The notes under the pieces are model-generated. The model was not told the DNA's origin, searched no databases, and worked only from the letters and a program-made list of their open reading frames with translations. Source: NZ13-RE01 sp049718665 (GTDB lineage Bacteria; Dictyoglomota; Dictyoglomia; Dictyoglomales; Dictyoglomaceae). Taken from it: DNA of 64,000 nucleotides. Below, one piece after another: positions 16,330-25,167 of the stretch (within the stretch, counting starts at the first letter, position 1; each line of letters starts with the position of its first letter). The stretch is from positions 1 to 64,000 of the forward strand of contig JBNARO010000005.1 of assembly GCA_049718665.1 (NCBI GenBank), written 5' to 3'. The position numbers and the translations under genes are program-made.

Positions 16330-16865
16330 GAAGATTTAAAATTTTTCTTGTTTTAATTTTTATAATTTTTCTTTCAGGATGTGCAAGGACAGTGACAAGC
16401 CCTTTAAAAAAAGTAGTAGAAGTCTCTTTTAAACTTAGTAAAAGTATAACTTTTGATGATGAAAATTACTATTTAGTAATAGCTTTTAATAGTCTCTCTC
16501 AGCCTAAGGAAGATCTTACTTCTTGGAAAAATTTTATTTTATTTCGAAGAGAGATGGTATTTGACAGATTTTATAAAGGAAAGAATGGAAATTTAAAGCA
16601 GTTATCTCCTACATATTTTGAATGCTCTGTAGATTTCCAAAATAATTTTAATTTAAAAATCCCTTTATATGAGCTTTATGAAGATGGAAAGGAACCTGAA
16701 ATTTTGCATGTTAATATTTTTTATTTTTATATTAATTCAGAGACTGAAAAAATTACTTTTCATAACTATTTATTTCAAGATATTTCTATAGAAATTAGGA
16801 GGGGAAATCAAACCTTGTATAGTATGCCAGGTTTTATAGATAATCTTATTTTAAAGTTCTATTAG
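16326..16865 (+). CDS. Predicted lipoprotein of unknown function
   Basis: The protein has 179 residues. A type II signal sequence ends in the lipobox LSGC (IFLVLIFIIFLSGC), so it should be lipid-modified and exported. The remainder has no motif I recognise; it contains alternating polar and aromatic stretches suggestive of beta structure. It lies immediately before lnt, the gene for the enzyme that adds the third acyl chain to lipoproteins, with only two bases between. Confidence 0.8.
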   Translation: MRRFKIFLVLIFIIFLSGCARTVTSPLKKVVEVSFKLSKSITFDDENYYLVIAFNSLSQPKEDLTSWKNFILFRREMVFDRFYKGKNGNLKQLSPTYFECSVDFQNNFNLKIPLYELYEDGKEPEILHVNIFYFYINSETEKITFHNYLFQDISIEIRRGNQTLYSMPGFIDNLILKFY

Positions 16866-16867
16866 CC

Positions 16868-18298
16868 ATGAGAAGGTTACTTTTACTGTTTTTGTCAATA
16901 ATATTATATATTCTCTCCTTCCCACCCTTTAATCTTTCCTTTTTTATATTCCTTACTTTAATTCCTCTATTTATTCTTTTACCTCAGCTTTCTCCTAAGG
17001 AATCTTTTATTTACGGTTTTCTCTATGGGTTTGGTTTTTACGGAGTTAATTTTTACTGGCTCCCTACGCTTTTAAATCATTTTGTTTCTCGTTTTTTTGG
17101 AATATCTGTAACTTTACTTCTTGTTTCTTATCTTTCTATATATCCTGGGATATTTTTATGGGGAGTAAAAAAGAAAAAGAAGTCTCTTCTTTTTCCTGCC
17201 TTCTTCTGGTGCTTTTTAGAATTCATAAGAAGTATAGGACCTCTCTCTTTTAATTGGGGAACCTTAGGTGAACCCTTGGTGAATATATATCCTTTACTTC
17301 AGTGGGCAAGTGTTTTTGGTGGTTTGGGACTAAGTTTTATTGTAGTTTTAATGAATACTATTTTATACAATTTTAAGTTTTATTCTTCGAGAAAGAAAAC
17401 TTATAGCATAATTTTTATGTTTTTTCTTATCTTCTTTGGAAATGTATTAGAAACTCCCACTAATTCTCCTATTTTGAGGCTTAGAATAGGGGCGGTTCAG
17501 GGAAACTATGATAGTTTTTTAAAGGTATACGAGAGAAATATAGAAGAACAATTAGAGATTCATAAAAATCTTACTTTATCTCTTCCTAAGAATTTATATT
17601 TAATAATCTGGCCGGAAAGTGTTCTCTTTTGCCCCTTGAACTATTATCCTCAATATATAGAGGAATTGGAAAATTTATCAAGAGAGATGGGATCCTTTCT
17701 TATTGTAGGTGCTTTAAAATATGAAGACAACAAAATATATAATTCTGCTTATTTATTCTCTCCTTTTGAAAAAGGTTTTAAAACATATAGTAAGGTTCAG
17801 TTAGTCCCTTTTGTGGAAGAACTTCCCTTTTCTTTTCTCTTTCCTCCATTTGTAAAAAGTCTTGTAGGAAATTATACAAAGGGGGAGGGATTTTTCTCTT
17901 TTAAAACTCCATTGATAAATATTGGTACTTTAATATGTTTTGAATCTTTATTTTCTCATCCCGCAAGGAGTTTGGTAAAAGATGGTGCAAATATTTTGGT
18001 AGTTATTACTAATGATGGATGGTTTCAAAGAACCCCTGCAGTTTGGCAACATAGAAACCTATCTTTAATTAGAGCGGTAGAAAATAGAGTTCCTTTAATA
18101 CAAGTGGCAAATACAGGAATAACATTTTTTGCTGATCCCTATGGTAAAATATTAAAAGAAAGTAAAGAGGGAGAGAAGAATGTTTATTATTATGATATTC
18201 CCATTTATAGAAATAATTTCTCCCTTTACAGAATTTGGGGAGATCTCTTTATGTTTATAACTTTCATAATTTATTTGTTGTTTAAGATAACAAGATGA
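16868..18298 (+). CDS. lnt: Apolipoprotein N-acyltransferase
   Basis: The protein has 476 residues. The N-terminal 200 residues contain about six membrane helices (LSFPPFNLSFFIFLTLIPLF). The nitrilase-type catalytic domain follows, with the Glu-Lys-Cys triad visible in IIWPESVLF, YSKVQLVPFVEELPF and LICFESLFSHPAR. A final membrane helix ends the protein (LFMFITFIIYLLFKI). It moves an acyl chain from a phospholipid to the amino group of diacylglyceryl-cysteine in lipoproteins, which supports a diderm envelope. Confidence 0.93.
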   Translation: MRRLLLLFLSIILYILSFPPFNLSFFIFLTLIPLFILLPQLSPKESFIYGFLYGFGFYGVNFYWLPTLLNHFVSRFFGISVTLLLVSYLSIYPGIFLWGVKKKKKSLLFPAFFWCFLEFIRSIGPLSFNWGTLGEPLVNIYPLLQWASVFGGLGLSFIVVLMNTILYNFKFYSSRKKTYSIIFMFFLIFFGNVLETPTNSPILRLRIGAVQGNYDSFLKVYERNIEEQLEIHKNLTLSLPKNLYLIIWPESVLFCPLNYYPQYIEELENLSREMGSFLIVGALKYEDNKIYNSAYLFSPFEKGFKTYSKVQLVPFVEELPFSFLFPPFVKSLVGNYTKGEGFFSFKTPLINIGTLICFESLFSHPARSLVKDGANILVVITNDGWFQRTPAVWQHRNLSLIRAVENRVPLIQVANTGITFFADPYGKILKESKEGEKNVYYYDIPIYRNNFSLYRIWGDLFMFITFIIYLLFKITR

Positions 18299-18843
18299 AA
18301 AAGATAATTTCTTTAGGAATATTTTTTATTTTGATGCTTCTTGGATGGGGAATAAGCTCATTATTATCAAAACCCATAGAGATTGATATTCCCACCTCTT
18401 CTATAAGAGAGACAGGAGTTTTTGCAAAGGATGTAGTTTTAAAGGGAAGAGAAGAGGGAAACATTTCTTGGGAAATAAGGTCGGAGAATTTAAGTATAGA
18501 TCTTCAGTATAAGAATTTTTCGTTTAAAGGAAATGTGGAGGGAAAGGTTTATAGAGGAAAGAAATTATCTATTGATGTTAGAGGAGAAGAAGCAAAAATT
18601 GATATGGATCAAGGAATATTGACCTTTCCTAAAGGAGTAGAATTCAGGACAGAAGATGGATATAGGGGTTTTGCTCCTTATGGAGTATGGTATATAAATA
18701 CAAAGGAGTTCATATGTTCCAATGGTAGAGTAAAGTTTGAAAAGATAGGTGAGTTTAAGGCAGAAGCAGGTTATTTTCATTTCTCAGCAAAGGAAGGTAT
18801 AGCTACTTTTGAGGGAAATGTTTTGATAGAAACTGGAATATAG
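18295..18843 (+). CDS. lptC: LptC-like lipopolysaccharide export protein
   Basis: The protein has 182 residues with one N-terminal membrane anchor (IISLGIFFILMLLGWGI) and a periplasmic domain of repeated beta segments of the OstA type (LKGREEGNISWEIRSENLSI, FKGNVEGKVYRGKKLSIDVR). LptC is the bitopic link of the Lpt bridge. The gene overlaps lnt in ATGA and precedes lptA. Size and position fit the family, although sequence similarity within LptC is always weak. Confidence 0.75.
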   Translation: MKKIISLGIFFILMLLGWGISSLLSKPIEIDIPTSSIRETGVFAKDVVLKGREEGNISWEIRSENLSIDLQYKNFSFKGNVEGKVYRGKKLSIDVRGEEAKIDMDQGILTFPKGVEFRTEDGYRGFAPYGVWYINTKEFICSNGRVKFEKIGEFKAEAGYFHFSAKEGIATFEGNVLIETGI

Positions 18844-18854
18844 GGAGGGTAAAT

Positions 18855-19517
18855 ATGAAGAAGTTAATTTTAGTTTTAATGTTATTTTTTTTAATGCTAA
18901 ACTATATTTTGGCTCAAACCACATCACCTCCAAAGACTCCTGTTCAAATAAAAGCACAAAAGGTTTCGTATGATTGGGGCAAGAAAATGTCGAAGGCAGA
19001 AGGGAATGTGTTAGTAATTTACAAGCCTGGAAAGGATGATGAGACAAGAATCTCTGCATCCTTAGTCTTTTATAATCAAGATACAAGCATAGTAGAGGTT
19101 CCAGGAAAAGTTTCCATAACTCAAAAAGATTTAACTATAACAGGAGAAGATTTAAGAGCAGATTTGAAAAAGGAAGAGGTGGAATTAAAGAAGAATGTAG
19201 TTATTGTCCTTCAAAGAAAAGTAGAAGGTGGAAAAGTGGAAATCACAAAATTAACTTCCCAAACATTAAAATATTCTTTAAAAACAAGGATTGGAAATTT
19301 AGGGGGAGGAGTAAGTATTGATAGAGAAGATTTAAAAGTAAGCTCCAGTAATGCTATAGTTGATACTGATAAAGAAATTTACACCTTTATAGATAATGTC
19401 TCTATGGTAGATAGTGATAAAAATGAGATTAAATGTAGTAAACTATATGTATATATAAAAGAGAAAAGAGTAGAAGCAGAAGGAAATGTAGAATCTGTAT
19501 TTTATATAACAGAATAA
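18855..19517 (+). CDS. lptA: LptA-like periplasmic OstA-domain protein
   Basis: The protein has 220 residues with a signal peptide ending near NYILAQ. It has the repeated OstA pattern of 'A-x-K-V-S-Y-D, S-K-A-E-G-N-V' type: VQIKAQKVSYDWGKKMSKAE, VEVPGKVSITQKDLTITGED, VSMVDSDKNEIKCSKLYVY and a final KRVEAEGNVESVF. It would form the periplasmic beta-jellyroll bridge between inner and outer membrane. It is longer than E. coli LptA (185 residues). The ribosome binding site is GGGAGGGT. Confidence 0.8.
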   Translation: MKKLILVLMLFFLMLNYILAQTTSPPKTPVQIKAQKVSYDWGKKMSKAEGNVLVIYKPGKDDETRISASLVFYNQDTSIVEVPGKVSITQKDLTITGEDLRADLKKEEVELKKNVVIVLQRKVEGGKVEITKLTSQTLKYSLKTRIGNLGGGVSIDREDLKVSSSNAIVDTDKEIYTFIDNVSMVDSDKNEIKCSKLYVYIKEKRVEAEGNVESVFYITE

Positions 19518-19519
19518 TT

Positions 19520-20602
19520 ATGAAATTGTATCTTAAATATGTTCTTTCTGAAGTAATAGCACCCTTTTTACTTGGAATTTTGGGATTTATTCTTGTAATG
19601 TTAGTCCAAATTCTTTATGAATTTTCTGACTTTATTATCTTAAAAAGAATAAATTTCCAAACTGTTCTAAAACTTTTATATTATAAGATTCCTTCCCTTT
19701 TAGTTTTTGTTTTGCCTACCGCTCTTCTTTTTGCAATAATCTTTGCCTTTAGTCGTTTAATAAGAGATGGAGAACTTTTTGCATTAAGAAGTAATGGAAT
19801 TCCCTTTATTAAACTAACTATACCTGTCTTTGTTTTTTCTATATTTCTTTCTGGAATTCTTTGGCTTTTAAATTATTCCCTTATTCCTAACTCTAATTAT
19901 AGAGTAAATCAATTGATTCAAAGATATTTTTTTATGAATCCTTTACCTATGGAGGGAGAGAATGTATTTTTTCATGATGAGCAATCTCGATATTATTATG
20001 TAAGGAAGATAAAAGAAAATAGTAATATATTGCAAGATGTCATGATATACGATCTTTCTTTAGGAGAAAATTTTCCGATAATTCTTACAGCAAAGACTGC
20101 AATTTTGAGTGAAGGAAGTCTTTTTTTAAAGGATGGAGTAATTCATAAATTGGGAAAGGATAATTTTGTTATGTGGGAAGGGAAATTTAAGACCTTTAAA
20201 ATAAATATTCCTCAAGAGTTTATATATATATTTCAAAGAGAAAGAACTCCTCAGGAGATGTCCACAAAGGAATTGTGGAAGAAAATTAAAGTTTTCAAAA
20301 AGGCAGGAGTATCTTCGAGAAGCTTAGAAGTAGAAAGCAATTTAAGGATTGCTCAGAGTGTGGCTATTCCTATTTTTACTCTTTTGGCTTTTGCTGTTAT
20401 TCTCTTCACAGGAAAAGGGGGAAAGCTCTGGGGGACTGCCTTTAGTGTTATTATTGCCTTCTTTTATTATGGTTTTACTATTATTGCCAGATCTCTTGGA
20501 GAACATGCTATATTTTCTCCCTTTTTCTCTGCTTGGCTTCCTAATATATCCCTTGGAACTCTTAGTTTAGGGGTATTTGTATGGAAGATAAGAAAGTGGT
20601 AA
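19520..20602 (+). CDS. lptF: LptF/LptG (YjgP/YjgQ) family permease
   Basis: The protein has 360 residues with the family layout. Three N-terminal membrane helices include YKIPSLLVFVLPTALLFAII and FSRLIRDGELFALRSNGIPF. A periplasmic beta domain spans about 135-260, and three C-terminal helices follow (ESNLRIAQSVAIPIFTLLAF). It is the membrane subunit of the ABC machine that extracts lipopolysaccharide. Only one such permease gene and no lptB are in this window, so a second copy may be elsewhere or a homodimer may be used. It overlaps lptD by 22 bases. Confidence 0.88.
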   Translation: MKLYLKYVLSEVIAPFLLGILGFILVMLVQILYEFSDFIILKRINFQTVLKLLYYKIPSLLVFVLPTALLFAIIFAFSRLIRDGELFALRSNGIPFIKLTIPVFVFSIFLSGILWLLNYSLIPNSNYRVNQLIQRYFFMNPLPMEGENVFFHDEQSRYYYVRKIKENSNILQDVMIYDLSLGENFPIILTAKTAILSEGSLFLKDGVIHKLGKDNFVMWEGKFKTFKINIPQEFIYIFQRERTPQEMSTKELWKKIKVFKKAGVSSRSLEVESNLRIAQSVAIPIFTLLAFAVILFTGKGGKLWGTAFSVIIAFFYYGFTIIARSLGEHAIFSPFFSAWLPNISLGTLSLGVFVWKIRKW

Positions 20603-22713
20603 GAATTTTTATATTATTTATTATTCTGGTATTTTTCATTCTCAATATTTCCCTTGCACAAAGTTCTTCCTGGACTTTGAAGGCGGAGAAAATTGAATTT
20701 TTCTGGGAGACTCAAACCTTTAAAGCATATGGGAAAGTAGAAATCAAGGGGAAAGATATTTGGATTTTGGCAGACAAAGTAGAGGGAGATTTGAAAGAGG
20801 GATGGATAAAGGCTATAGGAAATGTGAAATTTAAGGATTTAAAAGGGGAGTTTTTTGCAGAGGAAATTAAATATTTTTTCAAAAAAGACTTTGCAGATTT
20901 ATTACAAGTGAGAGCAGTTTATACCGCAGAGGGAGTAAAGGGGAATTTATATTTTTTAGGGAAAGATTTGGAATGGGATAAAGGAAAAATGATTATAAAT
21001 GATGGAAGAATTACCACTTGTGATTATGAAAATCCTCACTATTATCTTTCTGCCTCTAAGATTACTTATCTTCCCGATGATAAAATAATTCTTGATGGTG
21101 TATCTTTAAAGTTTATATTCATACCATTTTCTATTCCTTTATTTAAATATGTGGTTTCTCTAAAGAAAGAACCTACTCCCTTTCCTCAACTGGGTTTTGA
21201 TGGACAAAGTGTATTTTTATCTTATCCTTTTTCTTATTCTATTCTTGGTCAATTAGGACTTATAAATTTTCTTATTAAACATAACTTTGTAACTCAGGAA
21301 AATCCTTATTCTATTGATGTTTCTCAGAATTATACTTTCCAAAACATAAAAGGAACCCTTAAATTAAATTTTTCAGGGAATATAGATTTTGAGAGCTTAA
21401 AATATCCTAATTTTATCCTTAATTGGAGTCATGAGCAGAAACTCTTAGACTTTTTATTTTTAGCCAATTCTTTATCCTATAATTTAAGACCTAATGAAAA
21501 TCTTTATTCTTTCCAAGACATTTTAAAGTTTAATCTTTCCTATGGATTAAACAAAACCTCTCTTCAATTGAATTATTCCCAGGATAATACTTCCAGTAGA
21601 TTTAGATCTCTTTTAAATTTGAATCAAGATTTAGATAAAGAGAAGACAAAATCTCTTTTACTTAATTTCAGGTATGAGGATAATACTATTTTAGGGAAAA
21701 GGAGCTATGAGATATATGAAGATGGGAGATTTATATATAGAAGTAAAAATTATAGCCTTTCTCTATATCAAAACTATCGGATTTCAGATCCAAAGAATCT
21801 TCAACTCATAAAATTACCAGAGATCACCTTTAATGGAACATACACTTTCTTAAATCTTCCTTTAAAATTAGAGGGACTCTTAGGTTATTATAATGAGCCA
21901 AGTTCTTATACAGAATCTGCAAAACTGAGTTTTGGGTTTTTTATTCCTTATTCCTTGAAAATTTCCAATTTTAATCTAAATTCTAATTTGGGATATAGAC
22001 AAGATTTTTATCAGACAGGGGATGCAAGATATTTTATTTATGGGAATATTTCAACAAGTTTTAAACCTTTTAGACTCCTTTCTTTATCTGCGTCTTATAA
22101 TTTTCAATTCTTAGGAAAGGATATAATTACAGGTGACTCAGGAAATACTCCTTTTTATTTTGATTATCAAGGAGAGACAAGTCTATTATCTGGAAGTTTA
22201 ATTTTAGGAGACTCGAATTTTAATATCTCCCTTTCTGATTCTTATAACTTTCTTTTAAATTCTTTAGCCCCTTTAAGTGTAAGGGTAAGATGTGACTTAA
22301 GAAAAATCTTTATAATCGAGGGAAGTACAAGCTTGAATTGGAATTTACAAAAATTTTCTCCCATCTTAGTTCAATCAATTTTGAATTATCCTTCTTTCAT
22401 ATCTTTAGCCATGGGAGTTCTTTTAAATCCTTATTTAGAAAATCCTCTACAAAGAATGGATTATAAATTGACAATAGATATAAAGGGAGATTGGCATATT
22501 GCGGGAAAATTGACTTTATGGGGAATTTATCCTTCTTTTTCTTTCTATCCCATTGTTTCCTTGGATAAGGATTTACATTGTTTTACTGGAAAATTTACTT
22601 GGGATCCCAATAACGGAAATATTCAATTTGAGATAGCATTGAAGGCAATTCCTACAAAGAAGATAGGAGGAGAAGTTGGACCCTCTGGATTTTCTCTACT
22701 TCCTACTTTTTGA
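20581..22713 (+). CDS. lptD: LptD-like outer-membrane LPS assembly protein
   Basis: The protein has 710 residues. After a signal segment (IILVFFILNISLAQ) comes an OstA domain (WTLKAEKIEFFWETQTFKAY, WILADKVEGDLKEGWIKAIG). A long region of alternating amphipathic strands follows (from about 200 to 700), rich in aromatic residues and asparagine, as in a large outer-membrane barrel. The segment ITYLPDDKIILDGVSLKFI matches the LptD/OstA pattern. The first coding bases overlap lptF. Cysteines are few, so the paired disulfides of E. coli LptD are probably absent. Confidence 0.82.
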   Translation: MEDKKVVRIFILFIILVFFILNISLAQSSSWTLKAEKIEFFWETQTFKAYGKVEIKGKDIWILADKVEGDLKEGWIKAIGNVKFKDLKGEFFAEEIKYFFKKDFADLLQVRAVYTAEGVKGNLYFLGKDLEWDKGKMIINDGRITTCDYENPHYYLSASKITYLPDDKIILDGVSLKFIFIPFSIPLFKYVVSLKKEPTPFPQLGFDGQSVFLSYPFSYSILGQLGLINFLIKHNFVTQENPYSIDVSQNYTFQNIKGTLKLNFSGNIDFESLKYPNFILNWSHEQKLLDFLFLANSLSYNLRPNENLYSFQDILKFNLSYGLNKTSLQLNYSQDNTSSRFRSLLNLNQDLDKEKTKSLLLNFRYEDNTILGKRSYEIYEDGRFIYRSKNYSLSLYQNYRISDPKNLQLIKLPEITFNGTYTFLNLPLKLEGLLGYYNEPSSYTESAKLSFGFFIPYSLKISNFNLNSNLGYRQDFYQTGDARYFIYGNISTSFKPFRLLSLSASYNFQFLGKDIITGDSGNTPFYFDYQGETSLLSGSLILGDSNFNISLSDSYNFLLNSLAPLSVRVRCDLRKIFIIEGSTSLNWNLQKFSPILVQSILNYPSFISLAMGVLLNPYLENPLQRMDYKLTIDIKGDWHIAGKLTLWGIYPSFSFYPIVSLDKDLHCFTGKFTWDPNNGNIQFEIALKAIPTKKIGGEVGPSGFSLLPTF

Positions 22714-22719
22714 TATAAT
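22712..22719 (+). promoter_or_regulatory. Candidate extended -10 promoter for the rubredoxin gene
   Basis: TGATATAAT-type sequence: TATAAT at 22714-22719 preceded by the TGN extension, 37 bases before the rubredoxin ATG. The -35 region is poor, as allowed for extended -10 promoters. Confidence 0.45.
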
Positions 22720-22755
22720 TTTATTGTTGAAAATAATTTTTAAAAGGAGGTAAAC

Positions 22756-22914
22756 ATGCAAAAATATAGATGCCTTGTGTGTGGATATGTTTATGACCCC
22801 TCTGAAGGAGATCCTGAGAATGACATTCCTCCTGAGACTCCTTTTGAGGATCTTCCTGAAGATTGGGTATGTCCTGTGTGTGGGGCAGAAAAAGATATGT
22901 TTAGACCTATATAA
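22756..22914 (+). CDS. Rubredoxin
   Basis: The 52-residue protein starts at ATG 22756 after AAAAGGAGG. It carries both iron-binding knuckles, CLVCGYVYDP and CPVCGAEKDMF, and the family's central TPFEDLPEDWVCP segment. It binds one iron through four cysteines and carries single electrons in the cytoplasm, usually to oxygen- or peroxide-reducing enzymes in anaerobes. The gene is 14 bases upstream of a flavin oxidoreductase, its likely electron donor. Confidence 0.97.
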   Translation: MQKYRCLVCGYVYDPSEGDPENDIPPETPFEDLPEDWVCPVCGAEKDMFRPI

Positions 22915-22928
22915 AAAGAGGTAGTCTT

Positions 22929-24122
22929 ATGTATTTAATAGTGGGTAATGGAATCTCGGGAATAAACACCGCTCAGGTTATAAGAGAAAAAGATAAAGAA
23001 GTTCCCCTCTTTATATTTACAGAAGAAGAATATCCCTATTATTCCAGACCTCAAATCATCGAATTTTTAGCAGGGAATATTGGGGTAGAAGATCTTCCCT
23101 TCTACCCCAAGAGGTGGTATGAGGAAAATAATATAAAGGTATTATATAGAGAAAAAGCTTTAAAAATTGATATAGAAAAGAAGATCTTAGAAACAGATAA
23201 AGATAAGTATAAGTTTGATAAGCTTTTAATTGCAACAGGAGCTTTTCCTTTTAAACCTCCTTTGGAAAATATTAATAGTGAGGGAGTTTTTACTTTAAGA
23301 AATATTGATGATGCCAAAAATATTATTTCTTTTGTTAAAGATAAAGAAAAAGCAATTATTTTAGGATGTGGACTTTTAGGATTAGAAACAGGAAGAGCTC
23401 TTTCCAAAAGAGGTTTGAGAATTATTGGCTTAGAATTTTTTCCAAGACTTATTCCAAGACAATTGGATAGTGAAGGGGCAAGAATTTTACAAAGGAAAAT
23501 AGAAGAAAAATTTGGTTTTGAGTTTTATTTAGGAGTTAAAGCAAAGAAAATCTTGGCAGTAAATGGAAAATTTGAAGGAGTTGAGCTGGAAGATGGAAGA
23601 AAAATATATGGAGATTTAATGATAATCTCTGCAGGGATCATCCCTAATACTGAATTAGCAAAAAACTCTAATATTTTAGTAAATAAAGGAATATTAGTTA
23701 ATGAGTATATGGAGACTAACATGAAAGATATATATTCTGCTGGCGATTGTATAGAGTTTTCTGGAAGAATTTATGGAATTATCCCTGCAAGTTTGGAGCA
23801 GTCCTATGTAGCAGGGAAAAATATGTTGGGAGAGGAAGTGAAATATAAAGGGACTATTCCTTCCAATACTCTAAAGATAACAGGTATTGATCTTACATCT
23901 ATAGGAGAGATAGACCCTCAGGATAAAGGCTTTGAAATTATAATAAAAAAAGATGAGGAAAAAGGATTTTATAGAAAGTTAATATTTAAAGAAGATAGAA
24001 TTGTAGGAGCAATCTTGTTAGGAGATAAAAGGAAATATGTAAATAAGATTCAAAATCTTATAAGATCTCAAAAGATTGTGGAAAGAAAAGAAGAATTGAT
24101 AAATGAAGAATTAGGAGGATAG
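22929..24122 (+). CDS. FAD-dependent NAD(P)H:rubredoxin oxidoreductase-like protein
   Basis: The protein has 397 residues of the pyridine nucleotide-disulphide oxidoreductase class. The FAD motif is at the start (IVGNGISGINTAQVI), then LLIATGAFPF, the NAD motif ILGCGLLGLETGRALSKRG near 142, and IYSAGDCIEF near 265. No redox-active CxxC pair is present, which fits rubredoxin reductases and NADH oxidase-like enzymes. The gene follows rubredoxin directly. Together they would move electrons from NADH to rubredoxin for oxygen or peroxide defence. An assimilatory-reductase subunit role is less likely. Confidence 0.88.
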   Translation: MYLIVGNGISGINTAQVIREKDKEVPLFIFTEEEYPYYSRPQIIEFLAGNIGVEDLPFYPKRWYEENNIKVLYREKALKIDIEKKILETDKDKYKFDKLLIATGAFPFKPPLENINSEGVFTLRNIDDAKNIISFVKDKEKAIILGCGLLGLETGRALSKRGLRIIGLEFFPRLIPRQLDSEGARILQRKIEEKFGFEFYLGVKAKKILAVNGKFEGVELEDGRKIYGDLMIISAGIIPNTELAKNSNILVNKGILVNEYMETNMKDIYSAGDCIEFSGRIYGIIPASLEQSYVAGKNMLGEEVKYKGTIPSNTLKITGIDLTSIGEIDPQDKGFEIIIKKDEEKGFYRKLIFKEDRIVGAILLGDKRKYVNKIQNLIRSQKIVERKEELINEELGG

Positions 24123-24126
24123 AAAA

Positions 24127-25086
24127 ATGGAAGATTTTGAAAAAATATTAGAAGCATATTCTCAGGCTATAGTAAAAGTGGTAGAAAGGGTTAGTCCTGC
24201 TGTGGTAAATATTGATATTAGTCAGGCGGTAGGTTTTTCTTTCTTTACTGGGTTTCAGGAAATAAAAGGAGTTGCTTCAGGATTTATATTTACCCCTGAT
24301 GGATATATCCTTACCAATAGTCATGTAACTCATCAGGCTAATAAACTTATTATAACCCTGGCAGATAGAAGGCAATTTATTGCAGAAGTTGTAGGAGAAG
24401 ATCCTCAAACAGATCTTGCTGTTTTAAGAATTCCTGGAAGAGATTTGCCAATGCTTGAATTTGGAGACTCAGATAAGCTAAAAGTAGGACAACCTGTAAT
24501 GGCTATAGGAAATCCATTGGGATTTGGACATAGCGTAACAAGTGGTGTTATAAGTGCTTTAGGAAGATCTTTAAGAACTTTTAGTGGACATTTAATGGAG
24601 AATATTATCCAGACTGATGCTCCTTTAAATCCTGGAAGTTCTGGAGGACCATTAGTGGATATTTATGGAAAGGCGATAGGAGTAAATACCGCTATTATTC
24701 AAGGAGCTCAAGGAATTTGTTTTTCTATCCCTATAAATACAGCAAAGTGGGTGGTAGGGTTATTAATAAAAGAAGGAAGAGTTAGAAGAAGCTATTTGGG
24801 AATAATTGGACAGAGTGTTCTTATTCCATCAAGAATTAAAGATATGCTTTCTTTATCCCAGGAAGGAGGGGTTTATGTAATAAGGGTTGCTCCTTTCAGT
24901 CCTGCCAGTAAAGGTGGATTGCATCCTCAAGATGTAATAATAGGAGTAGAAAATGAGGTCATTAATAATATTGATGATCTACATAAATTTCTTAGCCATA
25001 CACCTCCAGGTACAAAGGTAACATTAAAGATTATAAGAGAGAATAAATTAGTTAATCTTTTTATAACCTTAGGCTCTGAAGATTAA
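24127..25086 (+). CDS. HtrA-like serine protease with PDZ domain, no signal peptide
   Basis: The protein has 319 residues. The trypsin-like domain carries the triad His in LTNSHVTH (about 59), Asp in TDLAVLRIPG, and Ser in LNPGSSGGPLVD (about 175). A PDZ domain fills the last 90 residues (GVYVIRVAPFSPASKGGLHP). There is no signal peptide or membrane anchor: the protein opens with MEDFEKILEAYSQAIVKVVE, directly after a good ribosome binding site (GGAGG), and begins the protease fold at once. It may therefore act in the cytoplasm, unlike classic DegP. It is 4 bases after the reductase gene. Confidence 0.9.
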   Translation: MEDFEKILEAYSQAIVKVVERVSPAVVNIDISQAVGFSFFTGFQEIKGVASGFIFTPDGYILTNSHVTHQANKLIITLADRRQFIAEVVGEDPQTDLAVLRIPGRDLPMLEFGDSDKLKVGQPVMAIGNPLGFGHSVTSGVISALGRSLRTFSGHLMENIIQTDAPLNPGSSGGPLVDIYGKAIGVNTAIIQGAQGICFSIPINTAKWVVGLLIKEGRVRRSYLGIIGQSVLIPSRIKDMLSLSQEGGVYVIRVAPFSPASKGGLHPQDVIIGVENEVINNIDDLHKFLSHTPPGTKVTLKIIRENKLVNLFITLGSED

Positions 25087-25122
25087 TCTCTCATGAAATA
25101 AAAGTCTGTCATAGAAACTAGT

Positions 25123-25130
25123 GGTATAAT
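25123..25130 (+). promoter_or_regulatory. Candidate extended -10 promoter
   Basis: TGG followed by TATAAT (25125-25130), 38 bases before the TTG start of the HDAC-family gene, matches an extended -10 element. No convincing -35 is seen. Confidence 0.4.
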
Positions 25131-25167
25131 AAAGAAAATAAAAACTTTAGGAAGGAGGGTATGGGGA

